Part shown: piece by piece, positions 45,783 through 56,900 of the stretch
Layout: every line of letters starts with the position of its first letter
How positions within the stretch are numbered: the first letter of the stretch is position 1
Assembly (NCBI GenBank): GCA_036571765.1
Contig: BROE01000012.1
Span: 13,668,758 to 13,732,757 of the forward strand
Source: Plecoglossus altivelis
Lineage: Eukaryota > Chordata > Actinopteri > Osmeriformes > Plecoglossidae
Direction: 5' to 3'
DNA length: 64,000 nt
The notes under the pieces: generated by a model
Seen by the model: the letters and a program-made list of their open reading frames with translations, nothing else
Databases searched by the model: none
Told to the model about the DNA's origin: nothing
Position numbers and translations under genes: made by a program

Positions 45783-47100
45783 TATCAGAAAGTTGCAGTT
45801 AAACTTGAACCCTCAATGTGATTCTGACTCTAACTAATTCCTACCTTAACCCCTCCTCCTTTAATGTCCCTACAACGCCACGTACAAAAGTACACTTCTC
45901 ATTTGCTTGCACTCACGACACATCTTTAAAAAAAACAATAATCCAGTAAAAGCGGCAGGATTTTTTTTCTTCTCTTCTTTATCAAGTCATCTTGTTGGGT
46001 GGGGAAAAAGAGAACATCGTTCACAAAGTCCTGCACGCTCTGTCCTGCTCCAAGACTGCAGCGACAGAAAAGCCTAGCCTGCGGTCTCAACATAGAGAGT
46101 TTATCGTTTAAATATTTAGGTCCTGTCTGGAGTCGTGTTAGTTTAAGCAGGTGCTTTATTATGTCACTCATTTATGTCTGACTTGGTTGGAAATTGCTTT
46201 TTAAATTAGACCGAGTTCCCGGGGAAACAGCAGGGGCACATTAGAGTCTGGTGATGGGAAAGCTGAGGACAATGCCAGGAAATGGACCCAATCTCGTCAG
46301 AGTTGAGTTAATTTTCTTCAGTCTCGTTGGTGGCGTCCATTGGTCACCTGCCATGTTTGCCAAGTGGTCATCAAAGGCCATGAGTGGCTCCAGTCCTAAA
46401 TTAAGCCACCAGAAACCTAAAGGGTTTTAGTGGAGAACTCATTTTTCCAGACTCTGTAGACACCTGGTTATTGAATGGTAAACAGACAATGTCAACATGG
46501 TAATTAAACACACCTGAGCAATTCGAAATGTGACAATCCTCTTGGGCGCAACATTATGGTGTCCTAAAATGATAGGCCTCATCTATCAAAGATGTTGTAA
46601 TGTTGAAAACAAAATCGATGAAAATATCTTTTAACAGAAGCTAACAATGCACACTTTCACCACCGGCGAACTGTTCGATGATCTAAAACCAGAGAAAAAA
46701 CAAGAAAAGAAAACTGTCTTTGTCTCAAACATTAACGAGAGCGGCGTATGTTTCGAGGATACTTCAGGATGATAGACTAAATTGGTATGGAGCACGACTG
46801 GTCTGGAACTCTGCTTGCAAATGAATTCTGACTGTGGAGGGGAGAATGTTACAGGCAGCACAGGTCAATCAATTTAGGACATGTTCATTCATTTTCTAGC
46901 ACAGAGGGAGGTACATGTCAAAACGCAGCTGCTTTAAACCTAGTCAATCAGCTTGGTTAAATGATGGAGATTCTTGTTTTTGAATTGAGTGACTCCCCCG
47001 CCCTTGACATGTTGTCCTAGAGGTATCATTTTGTAGCGATGTGTCTTCGTGTGTAATGAGGTGAATGGTACTGACCACTCTTGTGAAGACGGTGAAGACA
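45783..47100. other. Intergenic region, nothing recognised
   Basis: Unique-looking sequence with only chance open frames. Confidence 0.5.
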
Positions 47101-47109
47101 GAAGAAGAG

Positions 47110-47757
47110 TCTATGAGAGGGAGAGAGAAAGAGAGAGAGAGAGAGAGGGGGGGGAGAGAGGGAGAGAGAGGGAGAGAGAGAGGGAGAATCCAGGTGTGCA
47201 TGGCAAAAAGCATGAGGGAAGGGGGATGGAGAGGGAGGGACAGGAAGGGTATATCTAAGGAGGGTGAGGGAGAGGAAAGGAGGGAGGATGAGTTGGCGGG
47301 GAAGACAGAGGGAGGATGGGAGAGAGGAGGGAGAGAGGGAAAGGAAGATGGGGAGAGAGGGAGGACAGGTAGGATGGAGGGAGGGGACAGGGAGGATTGG
47401 TGGGAGGGAGAAAGGGAGGAGGGAAAGGGAGGAAGAGAAATGAGGGGAGAAGAGAGGGAGAAAAAAAAACTTAAAAGGGAAAGAAAGAGAATGAGATGGA
47501 TCTAGGGAGAGAGAGAGAAAGAAAAAAGAGAGAGAGAGGGAGCGGAGAGAGAGAGAGGCGAAGGGAGGGAGGGGAGGGAGGAAAGGGGAGGGAAAGGAAG
47601 CGATAGGTGGCGAGGGAGGGAGGAGGAGAGAAAAAAGGAGGAGAGAGAGAGGTGGAGGGAGGGAGGAAGGGAGGGGAAAGGAAGGATAGGTGGGAGAGAG
47701 GGAGGGAGGGAGGGAGGAAGGGAGGGGAAAGGAAGGGTAGGTGGGAGGAAGGGAGGG
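47110..47757. repeat. Long polypurine tract (GAGAGGG-type)
   Basis: About 650 bp in which the plus strand is nearly all A and G (GAGAGAGGGA, GGGAGGAAGG units), with very few pyrimidines. Long open frames on both strands, including one of 250 codons on the minus strand, are consequences of the composition. Confidence 0.95.
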
Positions 47758-47945
47758 CAGCCTGTGGCTGTTTTGCATGCACAGAGGCTGGCACAGGAGA
47801 AGGAGTTGACAGGGCGCCGCAGTGCTGCTTCAAGCTCTCAGACAACAGCTGCTGGAAGAGGACGGACGTCCTGGGGATGCTGGGAAGAAAAACAGGTCTG
47901 GCTCTTAGGCTTGGCTTTCACCTGCCTGTCCCGGTCTGTCTGCAT

Positions 47946-47948
47946 GTT

Positions 47949-48003
<55 letters not shown>

Positions 48004-48004
48004 T
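47946..48004. repeat. (CT)n microsatellite
   Basis: About 29 CT units with one interruption. Confidence 0.95.
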
Positions 48005-48118
48005 CCTCACACAAACCTGCTTGTGACCACACGCATTCGCACGCGTACCCCCACACACATTTGAGAGCACGCATAGCCGCACACGCAGACGCGCGCATGC
48101 TGAAATAGACACACTGAG

Positions 48119-48153
48119 TCGCGCGCGCGCGCGCACACACACACACAACCTCA

Positions 48154-48212
<59 letters not shown>
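48119..48212. repeat. (CG)n followed by (CA)n alternating purine-pyrimidine tract
   Basis: GCGCGCGCGCGCGC passes directly into about 38 CA units. This is a strong candidate for left-handed (Z) DNA. Confidence 0.95.
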
Positions 48213-48213
<1 letters not shown>

Positions 48214-51200
48214 TTGCTCACCTCTTCACACACAGCTGCAGTTTGGTCGTGAGATGCATGTGGATGAGGTTGAGTGCTCACGTTATAACACAACGTCCTG
48301 AATAAAGGTCGTTGATCAGCTGAAGGTTTTACAGTAGACCTCAAGCGTGTGGTTGGTTCTTCGAGATTGTAATTATTTGTCGTCTTGAACGTGTGCAGTG
48401 GAGGTAGTCTACCATTGTGAGGAACAGAACGTCCTTCATGCTGAATGAGAGACGCAAGCAATGCCAGTGTTTCCTTCAGAGAGGAATCATCTCTTGTCCT
48501 AACCAGTGTGGGTGGTCCACTTCATTGACACCCACCCAGCTGTGATGAATAATAAATGCATGAATGAAAAATGTTTGATGTATTTAAATTCGATTCCCAG
48601 AAAAGGGATTTGTACGACACACGTTTTTTTCCTCGTAGGTGTGATAAAATGATTTCCCATCGCAGGTTCTAGGGAAGCGAACCTACCAAGAATGTATTAT
48701 AGAACCCACGCACACCCCGGCCCTCTCCCTCCAAAAAAGGCAATTTGTTGGCGTAAATGTAAGAGCGTTCCAGGAAATCTTTTTTTTCTCTCTACCAAGT
48801 AATTTTCCCTGTGAAAGATCAGATTGAAAACTCATTAAGAAGTGAAGCCCCAGGTGTTATTACCTGATCGCCTCTCTCTGAAAAGGAGAACACTGAACCT
48901 GGATAGCTAAGTGAATAAATTCAACTAAAGGGACATTGAAGAAAGACACAACCTAACCTTGCAGTCACATTCAGAGTAATGGCTGATAAGACTATACCTT
49001 TGGTCTAGCTACACGTTTCTTTCATGTCACCCCTACTTTGACTCCTATCACAGCCATGCAGATCTAGCTGCTGTAAATGTGGGTTTTGCTATTTTCCAAA
49101 AGGGTATCTTTTCGGACTATTAAATATCTTCCGATTTTTCACTCCAGAAGCTTGTCCAAATGAAATTTCTCATGCTCCACGGTGATAAGTGAAGGAGGAA
49201 GAGAAGAAGAGAGACAGAGATGAGATGGCATAAAATAACAGCAGACAGATGTCTCCCTCCCAAGTGCAACAGGCAGGAAATGGAATCTAATTTATAGAGA
49301 ACATCAGGTTTGATCATTCTGTGTTTTGGATCGTCAACACCTGCAATCAAGTCTCTTTTTCTACCAACTGTCTTTTCACACTTGGGGTTTGCTGGGCAAG
49401 TGTAGTCTCCAAAGTAGAATTAGCCAAAATTGACAGTACACTGGAGCACACACGTTAGCAAAGTTAGACTCGTGTAATTGCTTCGGGGAATTACTCGTAT
49501 TCAGTTAAACGACAATAGTAAAAATTAAAATTAAAATAAGATGAAAAAAGCTTCAAAGAGGAATGGGAAAACGTTGTAGAATAGCAACATCCTGTTTGCC
49601 CCAGATGGGCAAGAGTTTGCTGTCTGCAAACGGAGTTAGGTTCTTTCTCTTCTCTAACTTCAAAGATGGGCATTTTTATTTATTTATTTACTTGAAAGAC
49701 GTGGGGGAAAAAAAACGATTTTTATTTGTACCATGCAGATCGGCTTGCTCAGTCCGTTGACGCAGCTCTGCCTAACAGGGAGAAAAAGGATTCCATTAGG
49801 GCTGACAGCCGTGCTCCCCTAACCATGGGATTAAATTGCAGTATTCAGTCTTTCAAGAATGGCTGTGAGAACGGGCCTGACTAAGCGGCGGGGGAATCCA
49901 CTGTGAGTGGAGCGTGAGTCATGGCATTTTGCGTGGCTTCCTCCGTCCACGTGCAATGCACGGACGGATTAGTATTGTAGCAACTAGACGGGTCCGTTAC
50001 TGTCTTATTTCATTCCACAAGCGTCACGCTCAATTATCCCGCTCTATTCAGAAATATGAATAAATAAATGAATGGAAAGAAATATGAGAAAAGCGAGGAA
50101 AACGTGGAGAGAAAATGAGAAACCTATTTTTCATTAGTTTCAACAACGGTTTGTTGCTCTGGTTAATCCAATCTGTACAGGAAAGGATTGAGCCCAAATG
50201 TCTGGCAATACGAACATGAGAGGAGTCGTCCGTCTCAATAAACACCCTGCAATGATACGTCACATTAATATATTAAGTCTGGCCATTATCCTGAAGGCAT
50301 GAAATGCTCTCTCAACCAATACATTTTTATTGCTGTAAAATTTTAAGCGCGGCTGTCAGAGAAACTTTACCAAAGTATCTCGTGGGAGTGTTATAGTGAA
50401 AGTTGGCCTTACTTTGACGGAACAATATAATGAGGGAATCGAATTGTTGAGGGAAACTGCATAATTTGATTTCCCATTCCCAAAGATAGCGACTCATTAT
50501 CGTTTGTGTAAACGGGCAGAATCCGTTGAATGGGAAGACATCAAACCAAAAAAAAAAGCTGACAAGGACTTTCTGATGGTTATCTCCGCCACCATCATCA
50601 CTGAAGCATCAAAGCAGGTTGACGAACAATGCTCTCCTCTCATCATGTGGGTTTTGTGACATCATCATCTCCTGCTCAGAGAAAATCCATCATCCTGTTA
50701 ATTAGAAGCACCCGGGTTAGAATATAGCAGGATTTTTAAGCAGCAATCCCAAACACAGACACCAAACGCATCCCATTTTCCTGAACGCTCCTCTAAGATT
50801 CTAGTCAGGCTATCACTCCAGTCATGCGGTCTGTGGTCTGTCAGGGTGTGGCGGAGGGACGGTGGGCTGCAGATGGCCAGCAAGCCTCCTGGTGTGTGCA
50901 GGGTCTGTCTGAAGCCTTCACCCTGGCCTTCCCTGCCCCAGCTTTGGGTCCCGCGGGCCTCCCTCTGTCTAACCCTCATCGGATCACAACAGACAGAAGA
51001 CAGGTGCCCACAATTTACACCACCTGTTCCCAATTGCTCCTGGCCTCTGCGTGTGTGCTCGCCCACGGGACGCTCGTTTTTAGGATTGATGGAGCCGGTT
51101 CTGACCCGGTGTCTGCTAATGTTTTGGAGTTGCTGAACATTCCTTAGCGTTAGAAGAGATAAACCTGTACGATTAACTCAGATCCATAAAGTTCAATCAA
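48213..51200. other. Non-repetitive intergenic stretch, no gene found
   Basis: About 3 kb with few repeats and balanced composition, in contrast to its surroundings. No exons were recognised on either strand. It may contain conserved non-coding elements; this cannot be tested from one sequence. Confidence 0.4.
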
Positions 51201-51236
51201 TCTGTGTCTGTCTGTCAGTCTGTCTGTCTGCCTGCC

Positions 51237-51303
<67 letters not shown>

Positions 51304-51324
51304 CCGTCTGTCCGTCTGCCTGTC
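51201..51324. repeat. (TGTC)n tetranucleotide repeat
   Basis: About 30 TGTC units with TGCC and TCCG variants. Confidence 0.95.
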
Positions 51325-51675
51325 TCATTAATTTATAGTAACTTGACATGTACCTAACATTCATTATCCCAGAGTTCTCCCTGCACATTGATCTGTGAAA
51401 AGGTGGTTTCGGGTCCATTGACTTCAGATCTTCAAACTCCCGAAACGCAGTGATTGTCTGGGATCCCACCTCACTCTGTACTCTCATCTTGAGCTCCAAC
51501 ACCATGGCAGCGGTGAAAACCTCTATGCCCTCCCGTCTGTCGCGTCAAATGTTCCTCTCGATCCTGCCGCAGATCCGCCAATAACAAGTGATGCTGTCGG
51601 CGAAAAAAACCGTTCAGCTGGGTAGACGTTAGGGATCGACCTTCTTTAGAGACCGTGTCCTCTCATGCGAGAGAT

Positions 51676-51897
51676 CAAAACGCACACAGGTAAACACACG
51701 CACACTAGCATAAACGCACACAGGTAAGCACACGCACACTAGCATAAACACACACAGGTAAACACACGCACACCAGCATAAACGCACACAGGTAAACACA
51801 CGCACACAAGCATAAACGCACACAGGTAAACACACGCACACTAGCATAAACGCACACAGGTAAACACACGCACACTAGCATAAACGCACGGAGGTAT
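51676..51897. repeat. 34-bp minisatellite
   Basis: About six units of CACACAGGTAAACACACGCA followed by CACTAGCATAAACG, with single-base differences. It lacks spacers. Confidence 0.93.
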
Positions 51898-52470
51898 CGA
51901 TACTTACAGAAACGTGCGCACAAACATGCAGCCTGAAACGCACGCACTGCATTCCCATAATTTTCCAACTTTGCGATCAAGGGACGTCTCAAGCATAAAA
52001 TTGAAGCGGTTTGATCAACACCGAACATGATCAACAACATCTTCAATCTTACACGCTCCCGTCCCATACAGCCCTGCGGGGTTCTCCAGGGGTTCAGCAC
52101 GCGTGAATAATTGACGAGTAACAGTGTCATCCATGTAACACTCGGGGCCAGCATTGTACATACAAGCGGTTACCATGGTTGATGTGCTATAGTTGACAAA
52201 CAGTTCTTAGAAGAGGCTAAGCGTCTTTGTAAGTCTGCCAACAGTTTGACGCTTCGAACATCAGCTGTGATTATCAACGTGACGGAGTAGAGTAGAGGGG
52301 TTAGCAGAATTAGTGTGAGGCGAGATGTTAATGTTCACCAAAAAAACCCCGACTTCGTTATGCCGCTAAATAGTAGCACAGCGGGGGTGAGCTCAGTCAA
52401 AAATTCATGCCCGCCACACTTGTGTTATTACCTAATATATTATTAATGCACAACATGCTGTTGCGGGTAT
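51898..52470. other. Intergenic region, nothing recognised
   Basis: No supported exon or RNA gene. Confidence 0.5.
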
Positions 52471-52474
52471 GGCC

Positions 52475-52828
52475 GGCGGAGGGGGTGAGAGGGGGTGGTG
52501 GGGGGAGAGAGGGGGTATAGTGGAAGAGTGAAGAGAGTAGAGGGTGGTGGAGGGAAAGAGAAGGGTGGTTGAGGGAGCGAGGGGGGAGAGAGGGGTAGTG
52601 GAGGGAGACGAGAGAGAGAGAGGGGTGGTGGAGGGAGCGAGGGGGAGAGAGAGGGGTAGTGGAGGGAAACGAGAGAGGGGTGTGGGAGACGCGAGGGGGA
52701 GAGAGAAGGGTGGTGGAGGGAGTGAGAGGGAGAGAGAGGGGTGGTAAGGGGGAACGAGAGGAGTAGTGAAGGGAGACAAGAGAGGTGGTGGAGGGAGAGA
52801 GAGGGTGGTGAGGGGAGAGGAGAGATGC
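52475..52828. repeat. Second polypurine tract (GGGTGGTGGAGGGA-type)
   Basis: About 350 bp of imperfect tandem units around GGTGGTGGAGGGAGCGAGGG; G-rich on the plus strand, with many G-runs capable of quadruplex folding. Confidence 0.93.
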
Positions 52829-52920
52829 AGTGACAGGCCACTGCCCTGAGGTAGACCCCTACCGATGGTATCACTTAGATTAAGAAACTCAGACTCCACA
52901 CACCAGCATACATAGGCAAA

Positions 52921-52974
52921 CACACACACTCTCTCTCTCACACTCTCTCTCTCTCTCTCTCTCTCTCTCGCACG

Positions 52975-53028
<54 letters not shown>
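52921..53028. repeat. Compound (CT)n-(CA)n microsatellite
   Basis: CA, then CT (about 20 units), then CA (about 23 units). Confidence 0.95.
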
Positions 53029-53030
<2 letters not shown>

Positions 53031-53329
53031 GAACCAGCACTAATCAGTCAGGGTCTGATATTCACAAACGTAACCAGCCTGTATACATGTAGCATTAAGA
53101 TTGTCCGACACTGAAGGAATCAGGCCAGATGTACCGGCCTGGAACTCCAATCATTCTGTCTGCAGTGGACAGTGTTGAATGTAAGCTGAGGCTGAGGAAA
53201 CTCCATTCGTTGTGCTAATCACAGGCTCCCTGTCGAGCCAATAGGGACATCTGTCTGGCAGGAGACGCAGAGGAGAAGTTCACCTCTGAAGAAGCGAGCA
53301 CCTGTACACACGCCAGACGAAGCTGCTCA

Positions 53330-53590
53330 CTCACCCTGCCTCAGCCTCCCTCTGCCTCTCCCCGGCCTCTGACCGTCTCTGACAGCCTCGCTCGCCTGAC
53401 ACAGCCTCGCTCAGCCTGACACAGCCTCTCCCTGGACTCACAGCCTCTCCCCGGACTCACAGCTTCGAACAGACTCCCTCAGCCCCTCAGTCACTCCTTT
53501 TTCTCCCCAGCCTCTACCAGCTTCTTCCAGCCTCTCTCTAGCCTCTCTCCAGCCTCTCTCTCAGATGTTCGTAGCCTCTCAGCCCCCCCT
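53330..53590. repeat. Imperfect CAGCCTCTCC-type repeat region
   Basis: Pyrimidine-rich degenerate repeats (CAGCCTCTCCCTGGACTCA and relatives). No coding signal. Confidence 0.7.
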
Positions 53591-54900
53591 TACCCCTCAG
53601 CAGTGCTCCCCACAGGCCTCTCATCCTCAGATCTGATAGCACAGAGGATCCCGAGGAGATAGCAGATGGATTGACAGCCTGACAGTCCAAACTAGAAGCG
53701 GATGGAGCAGGAGAGCAGAGGAACGTTCTACGGTGTATTGCAGAGATATCAGACAGGTAACATAAAGAAAAGAAGAAAAAAACGTTGTCAGAGGGCTGGC
53801 CAATTTACAGCTCGTTTTCGATGAAAAGTTGCAGTGCAAATAGCATTAGATATGTACATCGTCATTCACATGCATAATAATAGTCTGTCTGTCTGTTTTT
53901 GTCTCTGTCTATCTGCCTGCCTGCCTGCCTGCCTGTCTGTCTGACTGTCTTTGTCTCTGTCTCCAGTCTGTCTACATGTCAGACAATACCTACCTGCCTG
54001 TCTAGCGGACTACCCGTCTGTCTGCCTGGAGACACCTGTTCCAGAGTTTGGGGGTAATTAAGTCTGAGTGAGAGTGTCTCTGCAGGGTGTGGAGACGAGT
54101 CCTGTCACCAGAGCTCCCTTCCATGGGGCTCGTCGCCCCAGATCTTAGCACCACTCTCCTGCCAGGGAAGAGCTTTAAAAAGGTAATCACTCCTCAAATG
54201 GCCTCTCAAAGCAAACCCGCCAGAAGGGATGCCTGGAGGAGACAGCAGCTTCTCTGAAACACCGGAGAAATTAGAACTGACATGCTCAAAATAGACATTC
54301 CCTTTCTAAAGATGCCTTTGAGTGTTTTATGTCATGTCTATAAACGACGAATGGCCTTTCACAGCAAGTCATAATATATGTAACGGGTATGTGAAGTTCA
54401 GAGATTTTGTAGGCAACTGTAAAATGCACTAGGACAAAAGTCTTCAAAAAGAGTCTGTGGGAAAAAATAATACAATTTCTATGAACATGTCTATTTAAAT
54501 ACATTTTAAATGCCTTTTTCTAAAAGAAATAAATGGATAGATGACCAGGAGTAGATGAACAAAAAGATAGGGAGCGTGTGTTTCAAAGCAACATCTCCTA
54601 AGTACATAGATATCAGTCTGAAGATATCAGCGGATTAAGAAAACAGGTTTTCTTGGAAACTTCCGCTGTATCCTGCCGTTCTACAGACACGAACCAGAGA
54701 GGCCACTCTCCTCACATAGCACCTACTCCTGCTGCTCCTCATCCACTTCCTCATTCTCTAACTCCTCCCTTCATCTCCTACTCCTCCACCTCCTCCATAT
54801 TATCTATTGAGGCTGTCATCTCAGGAACAAGCTGTAGGACAAGCCTCACTTTTGCTCCAGTGGGAGACCGTGTCTGCAGGTGACCATGTTCTATTAGAAT
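53591..54900. other. Intergenic region with a short TGTC/TGCC tract
   Basis: A tetranucleotide tract lies at 53881-53975. The rest shows no exon or RNA gene. Confidence 0.5.
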
Positions 54901-54904
54901 CTCT

Positions 54905-55206
54905 CGAAACAGAACATAGAATACAGAACACAGAACACAGGACGCAGAACGCGGAATGCAGAATACAGAACATGGACACGGGAAACGGAACACAGAACGC
55001 AGCACACAGACTGCAGCACACAGAACACAGAATACAGAACACAGAATACAGAACACAGAATACAGAACACAGAATACAGAACACAGAATACAGAACACAG
55101 AATACAGGACACAGAATACAGAACACAGAATACAGAACACAGAATACAGAACACAGAATACAGGACACAGAATACAGAACACAGAACACAGAACACAGAC
55201 CACAGG
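54905..55206. repeat. 14-bp minisatellite (ACAGAATACAGAAC)
   Basis: About 21 units, increasingly regular towards the right end. Because the unit lacks stops in several frames on both strands, it creates overlapping pseudo-ORFs of more than 100 codons. Confidence 0.95.
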
Positions 55207-55930
55207 ATACATTTCTGGAGCAGCACAGTGCAAAACGGCTGAAGTCAATCCCAGCAGTCAGCTTCATGGCTCAGTGAATCCATGGCTCAGGTGAAATCAG
55301 TTGACCGGTCATTCCAGCGTCTGCTGGCACTACATCTAATTTATGGAATAAATTGATTTCTGTTAGGGATTTTCTTGTTTGCTACACTGAAAATTCATTT
55401 CAGATGGTGCTAACAGAATGAGAATTCAAAGTCACGCTTTCCCTGTACAAAATTCATTTTCCTTTCCGCATGGAACATGTGGTTGGAAATCAGGGAGTGT
55501 TTTGTGCTTTGAGGAGAAACACCCCTGATTAAATTTACCCTTGAATCTTTGATGGCTTTCGAATTTCCCTTCTCACCCCCCCCCACACACACAGCAATGA
55601 TTTCGTAGAAGTTACCAGTTTATACATGTTCATCTTGAGTGGACCTATAGAGACACCCGTCCAGTAAGACGAGCACTCCTGATGCTACAGTAAATGGCTG
55701 TCTACGATGTGATGTAGTGTGACACGTCATCTGGGTGACCCTAGCAGACATGGCTGCTCCCTCTGCCACCTCTCCAAGCTGTCCCTGTGTTGTTCCTCCT
55801 AATTACACTCTCATCTCAATCTACTGTCATGCAATCTAATGGTAATCAGGCCTTGAGCATGTGGTCTGGGTAGGGAAGCTCAACCCGAGCACTCCAGCCC
55901 ATGAATAACAATGCTGGAATGCCTTCGACA
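55207..55930. other. Intergenic region, nothing recognised
   Basis: No supported exon or RNA gene. Confidence 0.5.
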
Positions 55931-55944
55931 CACACACACACACG

Positions 55945-56006
<62 letters not shown>
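55931..56006. repeat. (CA)n microsatellite
   Basis: About 36 CA units with a GCTC interruption. Confidence 0.96.
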
Positions 56007-56009
<3 letters not shown>

Positions 56010-56457
56010 CCTATTTCCTATCTCCTATTTTCCCTGCAGTCTTTCTCCTCCACTCAATGCGTTCCTCTCTCTCCATCTGCAGACTTTCAGCGCTTGATTG
56101 CAAAGCACTCATCAATCTCCCCTCCGCCACACAACACGACAAACAATGTGCTCCTACCTTTATTGGACCTGTGTGTGTTTACATTCTCCACCTAGCGCCC
56201 TGCCAATTAAGATGTGGCATTGTCTGTCCCAAGAAGGGAGATTGGTAGGCGTCCAGCAGCTGCCTGGGTTAGATGTATTGAGGCTATTAAGACGCTCTTA
56301 TGATGAGCATACCAGTGTTTCCTTAGGACTGCTGTATTAATCCGCCCCATGTGCACCATCCCAAGCGGTCTGATCTTGGCCACGGCGTCCTTGTCTCACA
56401 TCCACATGCAGATTAGTTTCATTGGGTGCTTCTCCCATGGTGATCAGTACCTGCTCC

Positions 56458-56900
56458 ATTGTCTGGTCTCCCACAGGAAGTAGGCGGACGATTGTGTGGT
56501 CTCCCAAAGGAAGTAGGCGGACGATTGTCTGGTCTCCCACAGGAAGTAGGCGGGCAATTGTCTGGTCTCCCACAAGAAGTAGTCAGATTATTGTCTGTTC
56601 TCCCACAGGAAGTAGGTGATTGACAGTCTGGTTGTCCAAAGGAAATTGGCAGTTGATTGGCTGGTCTCCCACATGAAGTAGGCAGATGATTGGCTGGTCT
56701 CCCACATGAAGAAGGCGGACAATTGTCTGGTCTCCCACAGGAAGTAGGCTGACGATTGTCTGGTCTCCCACAGGAAGTAGGCTGATTATTGTCTAGTCTC
56801 CCACAGGAAGTAGGTGGTTGTCACTCTGGTTTTCCAAAGGAAATAGGTGGTTGATTGTCTGGTTTCCCACAGAAAGTTGAGGCGATTGTCTGGTTCCCAG
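56458..56900. repeat. 33-bp minisatellite, about 13 copies
   Basis: Units start ATTGTCTGGTCTCCCACAGG and continue AAGTAGGCGGACG. The repeat length is a multiple of three, so open frames run through several units on both strands (for example SIVWSPTGSRRTIVWSP on plus, VGDQTIVRLLPVGDQ on minus). Copies are 70-97 percent alike by eye. No promoter, splice context or similarity suggests a gene. Confidence 0.95.

Noticed and set aside
47026..47778. 250-codon open frame on the minus strand (Ser/Pro/Leu-rich)
   Set aside because: Entirely the translation of a polypurine/polypyrimidine tract; no complexity or exon signals.
54778..55294. Overlapping open frames of 110-156 codons on both strands
   Set aside because: All derive from the 14-bp minisatellite, which lacks stop codons in several frames.
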